Positions 45,898-59,600 of a stretch of DNA of 64,000 nucleotides are shown piece after piece (position 1 is the stretch's first letter; the number at the start of each line of letters is the position of its first letter). Below the pieces are notes generated by a model. It made no database searches, was not told the origin of the DNA, and saw only the letters and a program-made list of their open reading frames with translations. The stretch spans positions 248,001 through 312,000 of the forward strand of contig JAGQDJ010000075.1 of NCBI GenBank assembly GCA_022885665.1, in the 5' to 3' direction. Origin of the DNA: Triops longicaudatus (lineage: Eukaryota > Arthropoda > Branchiopoda > Notostraca > Triopsidae). The position numbers were made by a program, and so were the translations under genes.

Positions 45898-48800
45898 TCA
45901 ATAAAGGTTAATTTTTCTAGCAATCAGCTTCCGACACATGTGACACATTTTTAAGGTTTGTGCACACACCTCACACGCACTGTGGCCACATAAAAACGCA
46001 ACGTTTCGCCGCCGTTCCATGCAAATCGAACAACAATGTGCTTCTTCCATCTCAGCGAGACGATGCTCAAGGTACTTAACATGCTCTGAACTTGGTTGTC
46101 GCTGTTTGCCCATCAATTCGTGCCCGTCCGTTGTCACTTTATTGGTCACAAGCTTTAGGTAAAAAGAAATAATAAAATAAATTAAACAGTTGATAGTTGT
46201 AGTCTCTACAACATTAACATACGTTCATGTATACAAAACCTATAAAGTGTATCAAGTCACATTGTTAACAGTACCTGTACCATTTACACCAGTAACATTA
46301 TGTAATATATGAAACTACTACTAGGCAAGGGAATCGTTATAATCAATTCGTCTTCGCATTGCAGCTAAATAAGATAAATTATTCAAACTCAGCGAAATGT
46401 TTTTTTTTCGTCAGCTACGAAATGTGTAAAACATGTCGGTAACGCAATCTCGCAATTCAAATGATTACGAGAAAGATACTTCAAAATTTGATTTTTTTCT
46501 TTCGTACGCGCTTCATGCGTGTAAAAACTTGGCTGCAAATAAACCTAAAAAAACTAATTTTGGCCTAACTTAGCCTCACTTACCTGTGGAATCTGAGGGG
46601 GGATAAGAGGAAAGTACGCAAGGGTATTGTATTCAGGGGTTTCCCTCGATCGAAAGGTCACTTACGTGTTTTCCTACAACTAGAAAAGCTGCACCTAACT
46701 ACTGAACTACTTACATTAAAAATCTCTTCGCCTCCATATAGACGAAGTGATAATCATAATGGTGATAATCCGTAGATTTAAAAACATAGTAGACGTACAC
46801 ATACCTGGCCGCACTGCAAACATTTCTTCATTCTAGCAGCGCAATCTACGCACGCAATTTGGTGATTGCAGGGTTCGAAAATCACTGCAGGTGGAGCGTC
46901 GGAGCAAACTAGGCATTCGCTCAAACTCTTGTTATTTGGAACCAAAGACGGTGAAAGTGGAGGACTAGTCGTCACTCCCACCGCGCCGACCTCCGTACTG
47001 TCCTTATCATGCCCTCCCGTTGCCACTCCTTCTAGGTTTTCCCTAACTTCTTCAGTCCCTGCGGTGGGCAGAGTCAAGGGTGCGATGCCTTCACGTTCCG
47101 CTGGCAGCCGAACAGCCGTTTCTGTAACCGAAGCTGATTCTACCGGTGATGCCACACGCGGCCTATATTAGAAATAAATCAAAGGGTAGTAAATAATTTA
47201 AAAAAGATATTTCGAACAAGAAACTGATGTGACCGTTAGGAGTTCAAGCTTAATCGAAGTCTACAAACTCGAAGCAAATACAATAGAATCTCTTTATAAC
47301 AAACCCATTGTGAAAAGGACAAAAAAAAGTTAGTCATACCCAAGATTTGTCAAATCAGACGACATTTCTATATATAAACATACCTCGGTATCTAAAAAAA
47401 AACGCTTACTACAGCCAAAAGTCGTTATTAAAGAGTTCGTTATAACGAGATTCTACTGCAATACAGGAAAATTACGTAAACATTCAAAGGACCATTTAAA
47501 AATGCGTGTGAAATACCCATAGATGAAAAAAAAATGAAGTTAATAAACAAAGTTTGCATATGATTTTCACGAAATTTCTCTCGAAGAAAACGAAGGGATT
47601 TTTAAACAAAATTTTCTTACGTTGTTGGATGATAGGAAAGTAAGACTTCCTGTAAGTATGGTTCCGGGATCAAATCCATTGCCGCTTTGCCTTTGCGATT
47701 CTTTTTGGTGACGTCGGAACCTTTCTGGACCAGAAAAGCGGCTAAAGAGATACCCAGAGCAGAATCTCGTTCTACGCCCTGACCCAACATTTCTTCATAG
47801 ATCTGGAAGTAATTAACTTACAGATTAGTTTTTACAACATAAAAAGTAATATCTCAGCAACCACCGAAATGGTAAAAAAAGGAAATAAAATAACGAAAAT
47901 AAATAAAGGAAATAAATGGTTATAAAATAACAGAACGATTACGGATTGTGCAAAACAAACAGCACAATTACTAGTCCCTGCCCCCGAAAGCTTCTCGCAC
48001 CACCTTCCACCTATCTAAGATTTCAAACGGACGAAATAACTAGCTTACTCTATAAACAGTGGGTGCTTCACCCGGACATAATTCAGCTTTCAACGATGCG
48101 TGCTTTAGGCAAGCGACCAACAGAGCAGTGTCCCCATCTTCGTCCTCCTCCCTCAAACTAGCTCCTGCTTCAACCAACAATTCTACAAGTCCACAGTGTC
48201 CCTAGAATAAAACACTTCTTCATAGTATTTAAGTTGAAATTATAACGGAATGTTAACTGACTTGGGAAACCGCTAAATGTAATGGCGTCTGCTTCCGATT
48301 GTTGGCGATATCCACAGTCGCTTGCCCTTGCTGTAATAAAACTGCTGCAACCGCTTTATGACCGTTCAAACTTGCTAAATGTAACGCTGCAAAGCCATCG
48401 TCTTTTTTGACGTCTACAAGTTGCCGGCTCCGCCCTAATAGCCTTTCCACAGCGCTGCGGGGAGAAATACACAGATAAATAAATCAAGAAAAGTAAAACA
48501 AGCTTTATTCATCCTAACGACATAAAATAATATGGGTAATATATAATAATCTGAAAACGAGAGGCTGAAAAAACAGTAAATATACGAAATAATTTTTCTA
48601 GTAGACTTTTAACAGACGAAATATAGGAAACGTAAAATTAAATGAATTATAACGACGCAATGGGACTGATTTTCTAAGAACATAGAGAAAACAAATACTT
48701 ACAAAGCGTTGCCTTTTAAAGCCGCGTGATGAAGTACATTAAAACCGCGTTTGTTCTTTAAAGTGAAGTCAACAGTTGGGGCAGCTACCAACAGATCCAC

Positions 48801-51800
48801 AATGTCTGTATTTTCCTTGCCAATGGCATCATGTATTGCCGTATCTCCAAATGAATCCTTATACAATTGTAAAGGTCAACATATGTTGGATGGCGTAATG
48901 TTATTTCTTTAACGCTCTTACCTGCACATTTACGTTGCAGTTATGTGCCAATAAGACTTGAACACAATTCAAGTACTGCTTGTTCACAGCTACGTGCAAG
49001 GGTGTACACTTGCCACGATTGCTGCTATTAAGATGTGCTCCTGAAGTCAACAGTAACTCCATTACTTCGCTTTGATTCCTAAAAGCATAAAAAAATCAAA
49101 TTATGCTCAAGAATTCGTTATCAAAATGCGAACAAGCAAGAAACAAACAAAAACTCAAACTATGATTTTACTCGTGTCTTATCTTGAGTTTCTTTAAATT
49201 TGTATATGCTCCAGTTACTTAAGAACCCTACTTATTTTATTTCTTTTAAATATAGTGATATTTCTATTCGTTTCATACCCAAAGGCAGCGTAGTGTAAAG
49301 CGCTATCCCCATCATCATCAGTTACTTCAGGATTGGCTCTCAACTGTAATAAAAGCCTCACAAGCTCAACATGTCCCTGATGGCATGCCACTTGGAGACA
49401 AGTTTTCCCTGAGCTTCGCCCATCGACATGATCAGGAAACTGTTGCAGCAAGTCACGAACTACGTCGATGTGCCCTTGTGCTGAAGCTCTGACTAGTCTT
49501 TCACAAATCTGTTCCGTGGACACGCCGCAACTTGGGTGGGTACTCGAACCCACCAAAAAATGTGACAAGAGTGATGCTAAAGGATCTAAAAAGAGGCGCA
49601 TTATATTTTTTGTTTAAAAAAATCGACAAATCGTACTTGCGTGTTCTGCACGTTGATGCGCTTGTGCAGACATAGTGTTGCTCAGTTCGGTCGCCGATCC
49701 CGGTACAAGAGACAAACACAGTGGATTAAACGTCCACGTGTGTCCTTCCACATTTACTCTTGCATCGCCATCTGCGTATACTTTTGTAACTTTTCCCGTC
49801 TTGCCCAACGCCTGCAATAAAAAGACCAAACATTAAAAAAGAAAAAAAAAATTGTCAACTCATGCCAGCACTAGCAAATTTAACAGGAAGGCTAATAATT
49901 TTTCTAGCACGCATATTCACGTGAGACGCAGTAACTCTGTCACGACTGCTCGATTTATTCGAAAAGAAAATAAAATTTATTAAAACGAAAAATTTTTTAC
50001 GTTTTTCATGACATCAATCCATTCGCCATGGCCGTGTTGCCACTCACGGACTTTAGCCATGTCATCTGATACACGGACGACGTCACCCACAGCTAACGCA
50101 CACAATTTTGCTAAAGCGCGTGGATGAAATGTCCATCTATTATTGCAGCCCTCGTATTGCACTCGAATGTCCCCTCTTTCTGTCACCCGATGGACCGTCC
50201 CTTGTTGACCAATATATTCTGCCATTCGAGGATTCCAGCCCCCATGTCCTTCCTGCATCTCTTTGAGCGTTTCCACATCCACCACTACTTGCACTTTGTC
50301 CCCTACATTAAAAGTTGGTGTGCTGGGAGCGGTTTTTGGCGATCCAGGTCCCGGTGGCCGTAGACAACGCAGCTGTGGATCTCCTCCAGCCCCTATGAAC
50401 AACATTAAATATTTTTACTCAGTCAGGAAATATAACTTAAAGTAATAATTAGAATATAAAATATATAACGACGACCAGAAGCATCAAAGAGTGAAAAACG
50501 TGATACAACAATGAAACATGTCTTTGACAACGTGGACAGATTTAACAAACTGTCAATTTCGTTCCTTTACAAGGAGTTCTTGTCATCTTGCTCAATTGGA
50601 GTATATGTTTATTTTTATTTTTACCAACTTAGCCTATCAACAAGCATAAATATTAAATGTTTCGTCTTCTCGGAAAATGTTTAATATTTCAAGTTAAAAT
50701 AAAATCAAAAATTAAAGAAGACAAAACAGCGACAAAATTTACCTAAGACAGGAAGATGCTCCTTGTAGTAGTAGCCTCCTAGTGCAGGTTGTATCGCTCG
50801 TAAGTCCACTTTGCCTTTGTGACCTAAGCGATATACGTTCGTCGCTCCTGAAGCCCATGTAATGTGAGCTACAGAGCGCCCAGATTCATTATCCCAGCCA
50901 CGTATATCAGTAATTCGTCCAATCTTCCCTTCGCCGCCATCTTGTTGACCCCAGTCCCAGTCTGGTCCCCGTACAACCTTACATCCCACAAACATTCCCC
51001 ATAGCGGTATTTTCGTACTACTTTGTCGCTCCGAAACTTCAACTCTGCAACGAAACGAGAGAAAAGATAAGGAAAATAATTATTATGAATATTTATTTAT
51101 TTTTTTTACAATAAACTACGTTTAACAGAAATAGCTAACGTTCTACAGACTAGAACACAAAATCGAGTGAAATTAAATGTAAATAAAATAACCACGTCAC
51201 ATACAAAGAGTAGAAAAAATACAAAAAATAGATTAGTAAAAATAAATATACAAACCCAAAATAATGTTTGATTATTAGAAGGTAACAACAAATTTAATCT
51301 TCTTATACCCAGCGGAAGATGCTGTCTCGAAGCGAAGAAAAGGATGAGCCAAATCATGTTTATCGGCCATGTAACACAGCGTACAAAGATCAAAGTCGCG
51401 GCATCTAAGACATTTCCAACGCATTCCAGCAATACCCTGCTTCTTACAACTGTCGCAGACAATATTAGGATGCTTCACACCTACAAAAATGTTAACAAAT
51501 TTACTTAATATGACATGTGAATATTAAAATTAAATAAAGACATGAAATGGAGACAACGCATTTCTGTCTGGTGATTAACTTATTGAAAAACCATACCGAT
51601 GGGACCATTATCCCAAATTTTAAGGTCGAAACAACCTTGGTACCCAATACGGTAGTTAGTACGAGCTCCCACATCCCACTGAACGACAACAGTTTTATCC
51701 GGACTAGTTGACGAGCCAGGTTTCCCTATTTCTACCACAGTCCCAACATATCCTTCACCTCCATCTTGATTGGCCCATTGCCAATCAGGTCCTCGTACAA

Positions 51801-51819
51801 CTCGTAAGCCTACTTCCAT
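45898..51819 (-). CDS. MIB2: E3 ubiquitin ligase Mind bomb 2
   Basis: Thirteen exons (51819-51597, 51480-51309, 51044-50743, 50392-50001, 49811-49637, 49585-49279, 49078-48922, 48857-48703, 48454-48262, 48201-48049, 47802-47621, 47162-46805, 46152-45898) give 1007 residues. Domains in order: MIB/HERC2 (1-74), ZZ zinc finger (about 78-130, CDSCKKQ...CRDFDLC), second MIB/HERC2 (about 146-230), two MIB-specific repeats (KEMQEGHGGWNPRMAEYIG and WQHGHGEW), ankyrin repeats (about 430-790), RING 1 (Cys887 onward, CLVCSDAP...CLQC) and RING 2 (about 964-1007, CSICMERRR...CHMCRK). The order and the MEVGLRVVRGPDWQWANQDG start fit MIB2 better than MIB1, which has three RINGs. It ubiquitinates Notch ligands for endocytosis. 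A DNA-transposon relic lies in the intron at 47163-47620. Confidence 0.96.
47281..47458. mobile_element. Pogo/Tigger-like MITE in a MIB2 intron
   Basis: The left end, CAATAGAATCTCTTTATAAC followed by AAAC, and the right end, read in reverse as CAGTAGAATCTCGTTATAAC followed by GAAC, match in about 21 of 24 bases. A TA precedes the left end; the right flank is CA, so the TA duplication is not intact. The element is 178 bp and has no open frame. Related ends occur at 41151-41301 and 55483-55544. Confidence 0.65.
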
Positions 51820-53601
51820 TGCTCAGCAAGCTGAAAAACTCTGATGGACGTTTATATTATTACTCAATCGATGACTAATTTTACACGTTCTTACTTATAA
51901 AAATCTCGATTGTGCATTCACACAGTTGATTGTCTTGCAATGATTTATAACAACACTGGGTTCCTTTTCTCGTATTTTTCGTAGGAAGAAGAAGTCTAGA
52001 ATAGAAACAAACTTAAAAACTGATTACTCAAACTTCATATTGCTAGCAACAAAATAGAACTTCTGTTTACTTTTCTTACGCGTATATAAGGTGGTGTAAG
52101 GCAGGTAAATTGTATTCACGATTAACGTCTGTTAGTATTAAGAAATCACAGGTTGTATCACTACTAGAACACCACGAATAATTTTTGTTTACTTTCCTCC
52201 ATTACCAAACCCTAGGAGGCAAAAGGTTAACTGTAAAAGATAAGGTCTCTTTTGCATGTTGCAAACTATTTCAAGCGCTCCTTGCGACCAGCCTTTGTAA
52301 CTAAAGGTATTCCTAATACGAAGGCTGCTACGCAATGAACGGCAGTCACGAAAATCTCTCACGTTAGGAATTTCTTTTCTTTTATGCATTTTTATAACTA
52401 AAAAATAGTTTAAGTCAAACATCCTTTCCATTAGAAATATGTGGCATTATGGTAACCAGACATATTATATTGGCTTTTCCGGCTTCAGCATAGCTCTATG
52501 ATCTCGTTGTTCGATTTAAATAAGTTGGCATTTTGTGTTTTCTCTTTGCTCCATCGACGGTACTTCAAATATCCGCATTTGCGTATTCTCGCTCCTTTTA
52601 CGACATTTTCAGATTTCTTACACTTATACATGCTTTTCGCGTTATTTATCGTGTGTGTCGATTTAGCTCTCCTGATCCGGATTCTGGCCGAACTTATTCG
52701 ACTGTTATACGTCACTTTGTCTTCATTAACATGCATGTTTGATAAAAAATAAAATACAACTCTTATGTATACATGGTATAGTGTATGCCAGCTGCAATAA
52801 ATAGCGAGCAAGAGAACAGAACATAATAAGGGGAAGAAAATTACAGGGCTGTACAATAGAGTACAATAGCACATACAATGTCTTAAGAAAGTCTGAACAA
52901 GATTCTCCCTTAGAAAAAAATAAAATAATCAAGAGGTGGGCACACAAGCTCAAAAGCAGGCAGTGGGAACTAAGAAAAAAAAATCCCCCAAGAAAAAAAA
53001 AAAAAGAAAAAATCACTTGCTATCGGTTTCTGAAATAAATCCTTCCCTTCAATGCAAAGGATTCACTTGGCATAGTTACCAAGTGTTTGCATAGAAGAAA
53101 AAAAATTATCACCACTTTTTCTCCCGAAAATGAATATTTCTTCCAAACTTATTGGAGAAATTTCGTCATCCCTCTTCTCTTTCTATAACTTAGCTGAGAT
53201 TATGAAGAAATGAAGACAAATGAACAGAATACGCGGCAGGAAAATGCACTAAACTCGATTTCTTGCAGTTGCTGGACGTGCTGGCTAATAAAAAAGGGCG
53301 CGAAATTTGCGTTAGGGTGTAAACGGATTCAAAATCTTGCAGAAAAAAATACTTGTAATAATTTCTCAAGCGTTTCACAGCTCCATTTCTGTACCTCCAA
53401 GAATGCAAGATAAACCCTTAGCACCCCTTCGCAATAGTAGTTTTTACTCTTTTAAGTCGTTTATGAATCCCTTCTCCCCAAACTCTTGTAAAGCAATTAA
53501 AATACTTTTTTTTTGCCCTCGTCTTTTTCCTCCTACTTCGCTGGATTAAAAAACCAAACTAATTCCTTCCGTTTTAATCCCAAACTCAGCTAGTTACTAA
53601 T
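51820..53601. other. Intergenic region, MIB2 promoter to kinesin 3' UTR
   Basis: AT-rich sequence with several open frames of 60-130 codons on both strands, two of them overlapping at 52485-52874. They are hydrophobic or low in complexity and show no domain. I see no supported gene. Confidence 0.5.
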
Positions 53602-56600
53602 TCAGCTTTGTCCCATGCCAGCGACAATCTTCTTGCGCGCTTTCAAAGCTGCCAATTCTGCGTCAGACATAACGCCAGGAACCACTTGGCCTGCTGCGGC
53701 AGCCGCTGCCGCCGCTGCTGCTGCGTGGTGTTGGCCAGCCCGGATAGGTTTAGCAATCTGGGCAGCATGGCCTCTCCTGGCCAAGTTCTTTTGCCTTACT
53801 GCTTCTTTGATACGGTCAACTTCGTATTGGTAGCGTTTTCTGTCACGCATAGCGCCTTCCTTAGCTTCTTTCAGCGCTGTCTCGAGTGCTTTGACGCGCT
53901 CCATCGTTGCTCGCAGACGTTTTTCAAGTTTGGGTAACTCGCAGCGCAAGTCTGCGTTATCGCGTACCAACTGCTTGTGAACCTACAAAAAAAGAAAGCT
54001 TAGTACCCTTTCAAAATGGTGAAGCAAGCTATATCAGCGAATCGAAGTTTGCAAAATCATGTAAAGTATGAACATGTTAAGTTGTCCACAAATAAAAACT
54101 TATCCACTGAAAATTTTTATGTCTTACTTTAGTAAGCTGATCCAAGTTATTTTCCAAGAAGGAAATTTTCTGCTTTTGGGCTAAGGAACCGCCCGCTTCG
54201 TCGGCTTCTTCGCCGGCTAAGGATTTCTTCACACGTGAATGTAAATCCTGTACGAAAAGTTTGCGCAGATTGTGCAAAGTTTGTAATTCCTTGGCCACCG
54301 TCTCCTCCAAACCTTTCAGATCCTGTCGCGCTTGTTCGCGTCTCTCATGAGCCAACCTGCAATATGTAAAATATGGAGGTAAAATACACAAAAAATGGCA
54401 CAAAATTAGTTTTAAAAAATATAACACTAAAAAGATCCTTTGCGAAGCCTTCCAAGTAACTTGCAATATTTTTTTAAGAAATCAGCGAGGAAACCTTGCC
54501 AAAAAAGCACAGTTTTGTCAACTTACATGAGTTCTTGCAACTTCTGACTCTTATCGTGCTCTTCTTGTTTAAGTTTTTCGTAATCACGTTGCAGCTGCTC
54601 TTGGGCTAGACTCATTTCGCGATTTGAACTAAAAAAAGAATAAATTAAAATAATGTTTTTTTTTTTGTTACTGTTGTAGTGAATTAAAAATACTCTCGGA
54701 GTTGTTCAATTGCAGCCTGTTTTTCGGTGATTTCGTCCCTTAACGTCGCGACTTGTTTTTGGTGCGCTTCCCTGTGTTGGTCGATTTGCTGCTCCAATGC
54801 TTCTTTCATCCGTAATGCGGCCTCCTGTTCCACCGCCTTTGCTTGGGAACTCATGGTCTGCATATGTTCTGCTGCTTTGAGTTTGGCGCATTCCTCATTA
54901 AGCGCATCCACAGCTTCTTCCAAGCTTCTCTTCTTGTTTTCTACGTCTCGCATGGATTCCTGCAACGCTCGCATTTTCGCTTCATGTTGAGAAACGAGCA
55001 ATCGACACTCTTGCAATTCCTTTTCCGATTCTTCCATCTAAATGCACAATTCTTTTTATTTAATTAACTTTTTTAAATAGGTTATAACTAACCTTTTTGT
55101 TGCAGTCAGACTGGAACACTTCTAGGGTCTGACAACGCTGTACCAAGTTTTTCACTTCCGACTTCATCTTAGAAATGTACAATCGCGCGACAGTGAATTC
55201 TTCTTCGATTTTGTTACCAGCGTCACTTCCGGCGCTTAAGGCATTCTGCAAAAAGATCCTCCTTGTTTTAAACCCCTTCATCATGTGTAAGATCTCATTT
55301 TACCTTGACGTCGACACCAGTTCCACCAATCGAAGCACCCATTTCGCCTAAATCCTTCAGCAAGTTGGTCAGCATATCCGTGATGCGCTTTTTCTGAATC
55401 GTGGACATATCTTTCAATTGTTGCAGTTCCGAGGAGGTCGTATTCAGCATGCTCTGCAAAAAAACAATTAACATTAATACCGTATAATCTCGCTATAACG
55501 TACACGCAGCGGGACGGAAAATTTGTACGTTATAGACGATTGTATGTAATAGCTAATATTGAGTTGATACAATATATACTGATACTTTTAGCTTCTCACA
55601 AAACATAATAATAATAAGCAATTTCAGATCCTATGGACTAGCAATGAGTTTCCGAATAAACAAACAATTTACTTGTTTTTGAGTAAGTTCTTCAGACAAC
55701 GCTTCATAATCTCGGTTCTTGGTTTCGACTTCCTGGGACTTTTGGTCATAATTGACGGCCAATTCTTCCAAAGCTTGAAGCACTTCCTTGACTTCCTCCT
55801 TTGCAGATTCGTTCTCAGCCTAAAACCGTTTTCAATTAGTTACCGATTCGTGAATTAATGTCTACATAAAAAACAATAATATCTACTGTACAAAATACAC
55901 TGGATTTTGATAATTTAAAATCCGAAGCGAACTAGTTGTACAGTTCATAATTTCGCGTCAACGGCAAGGACAGAATAATAATTCCGTTCTCAGTTCAAAA
56001 GGTTTCTTTTGACAACCTCTAAAAAAACAACGGAAAACTTGTGGGGTCTTACCGCTGAACGCGATATACTATTTACTGGAATCAATAGTTTCGAGCTATT
56101 TGAGAGCTAGAATGGCCAAGAAATCTAAAAACGGGTGGAAAAACCTCGGACAATACGCACTCGCTACGTTATTTGATTCGCCCATTTACGTCCGTTGTCG
56201 GATTTTTTGGGCTTAATGCAACTGCGTTATCATTAAATGAGCAAGCATTACTATTTAACTGTATTTACTTGTTAACATAAATGTTAATGTCTTAATGATT
56301 ACTTGGATACGATTCATCTCTTGCTGTAATGACTCATAATCCCGTCGAGTGGCAGCAATCAATTCTTCCTGTTCCAAGATTTGCTCCTTTAGTTTCTCCA
56401 CGTACTGGCTCTGCTGGTTGATCTCCTCGTCTTTTTCATCCAGCTGCTGGTACAAACGCTCTCTTTCGCTCTCATCCATCACGCTGACAGCCATAGGAAC
56501 TGCAGGAACGGGCGCCAAGCCGACAGGCGGAGCTCCCGAGTCGGACAAACTGATGACCGACGCTTCCATTTCTTTCAAATTAATCTATAGAGAGAACAGT

Positions 56601-59600
56601 TAAAAAATGGGAGTGGCTTTCCTCCTTTAAGTACTTTCAGTGTTCTGAAGGTATTTATTATTATTACTGCTATTGTGAACTACAACTATTATCTTTGTCG
56701 AAATAACAAAAGATGATGTAAATGATGAGAACAATTTCATCGGGGACGAAATAGACAGCAATTCTAGTATTACCTGTTCATCTTCTTTAACTGGCTCTCC
56801 AGCGCGCCATCTAACCAATTCCGCTTCCAGTTTCTCAAGTTTGAGTTTGTAACGCGCGGCTTTCTCCTTCTCCTTCTCGTAACGACGTTTCCATTCTTCC
56901 GCGGTCAATTCTTCGTTGACCGTTACCGAGTTCTTGATAGTCTTGGCACGACGACCGAAATCCAACGTCGATTTCGTCTCGGCTTCGTTAAATGAGGCGG
57001 GGGAGCAGCAAATGACAATGGTTGTACGCGCATTACCTCCCAAAGATTCTTGCAGGATACGAGTCAGTTTAGAGTCACGGTAGGGAATATGTGATTTCTA
57101 TAAAACACAAAATCAACCAGCTTTATTGCTGCACAATTACAACAATAGAGTAAAGTAGATGCGACAAACTTTGCAACATAATTTATTTGCGAAAGTTGCG
57201 GATTTTTTAGATGAATATGAAAAAATAAAAAAGAAACGAAGACAAAAATACGGAATAAAAGCATTAAATATACTTACATTTCCGTCCGCAAGGGCTGAAA
57301 TGACATTACCCAAGGCAGAGAGTGACTTATTAATATTTTTCGCCTCATCTAACACTGTTCCTTCAGCACCCGTTTTGCTAACCTATAAAATGAAACTGTA
57401 AAATTGGTTTCTGCGTCAAGATATTTTTTTTTTTACTTTTTCACTACCAGCCAAGTCGACTAGGTACAGTTTACCAGATAATTTCTTCTGGTTTTCTAAA
57501 TGCTCTTGTTTCACGTTAATAAGAAACACTGAGTGACTTCTGGAGCTGTGTTCGTTCATATCTGCAAAAGTAACCAAAACAGGTCAATGACCATTAGGTC
57601 AAGGATTAGGACATTTCATAGCATATCTGCGCGTCTGTCTTTATACATCTTTTCAAAGCAGGGAAGTTACAAGTATTTTCACGATACAAATCTGATTATG
57701 GAAAACGTTGATTTCAGAACTCAAAAGGAAGACCTTACTCGTGACGGCAATGTGTCGGTTAGATTTTCCCTCTTCAATGACTTCAAAGACTTCTTCAGGC
57801 GAAGAGACGAATCTTTCTGTGGCTCCTTTCACAAAAGGAATACGGTTCTTATCTTCATGGACGCTTAAGTTCACCTTTGAAACTATTCAACACAAAGAAA
57901 CCACATCAAACGAAAGCCGAAGAAGTTTTTCTCTTTTTTCTTGTATTAGTTCCTCTTCTTCTATACTGGCATTTTTTAAGATTTCTTACCATCCAAAAGG
58001 TCCCGGATTTTATCCATGTAGATTTCAAAATAGGAAACTTTAATATGGAACTCTATGTTCTCTTCCATGGAATAAATATGGTTGAAAATATCGTTCACGA
58101 TACGAGGAATAATGCCCTGTAATTGCGGGTCGCCCAACAAACCCTCCATTGTGTGAGTTTTACCCGAAGACGTTTGTCCGTAGGCGAAGATGGTTCCATT
58201 GTAGCCATGCAACACATCTAAGAGAGGGAAAAAACATATATTAAATAGCCCATAAATAAAAAAAAGAAAAGTTTGATATGCGCTGATACCTTTGACGATG
58301 CTTTTAGCAGCTTCACTGTAGACCTTTTCTTGGGTGGCGTTCGGTTTGAAAACCTTGTCGAACACATAAAGTTTGCCCTAAACGAGAGAGGTGAGCTCAT
58401 AATGGGTAAAAATCGATACGATATTCTCTCGCAAAATAACCTCTGACTAAGGCCATAACTTTTGGGCGATGGCCTGCAAAGCCACCCAAATTTCATGCAT
58501 ATTTTCACCCTCATTTTATTTGCATTCTCTTCTAGTGCTTGGTTGAAAAAGAAGAAGGAAGAAGGGCAGATAGATAAAAACTGAAGGAAGAAGATCACCG
58601 AAGGAAGTTCGACTTGATTGGTCAAGCAAAACACTATTAAAACATGGTAGGCTAGGAAACCGCTTTCGGTGGATAATTTTGGAAGCAGTCGAGAAGAAAG
58701 TTGGTCCCGAGCCACGCAAATTTTGTCACTTGCCAAACATGACGCGATAAGCACATGAATATGAGTCACATAAAAGGTATACTTGTTAAAAGAATTTAAA
58801 TATCTATTAAGATCACGTAGAACAAAAGGACGAAAAGAGATGCGAAAACAAAGGATAGTTTAAGTTGAAATTACAATTAAAACAGGTTAACTATATCTTG
58901 TACTTTTAAGAAAACAAAAGCAGTAACAAAAACAGCAACATAACAACAGCAAGGAGTCGATAATCCGTTTCTTATCAAAGAAGGGATAAGGATAAATATC
59001 CAGACTCTTGGGTTATAGGGACTCTTAGGTCTTACGAATAATCCTCTATGACACCGCAATTATCTCGGAACTTTCCCAATTCCTAAATTTTCTATAACTA
59101 GAGATTAAAAAGATCTAGCCTTAAAATTACTTTTACCTCAGAGAAACTTTCTTTTTCGCAAGACTCATAGAACAATATTATTGGAAAATACTTTTTTAGA
59201 AATAAAGGAAATAAAATATCCAAATGAATGCCAATTCGATCTACTTTTTTATAAAAATTATTATGAAAGCTTAGAACTGAAAACTGAATTATTCAACCAA
59301 ATTAGTATTTTTAAATTACTATTAGTTCTTTTCGAACAAAATGAATTAAAAATTTTGATTTACCCCAATAGTAACACACTGGTCGTCGTTTCCACTGGGA
59401 AATTTGCAGACAAATTTTGAACCAGCTTTTTCTTCGGCGTCGTTAAGGGGCCGGAAACGACAAACGACCTACAATGTACAAATTATTGTAAACAAAGTTG
59501 CAAAACATCCTTCGTCAAAAAATTGTGTTTATTAAGGTGCAAAAACTGGATGAGATAAAGGTCATGCTTGACTGCAAGTCGGCGACGAAAAACAGTTTTC

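Noticed and set aside
52485..52874. Overlapping hydrophobic frames on both strands between MIB2 and kinesin
   Set aside because: Mirror-image frames in AT-rich DNA; neither shows a family or splice sites.
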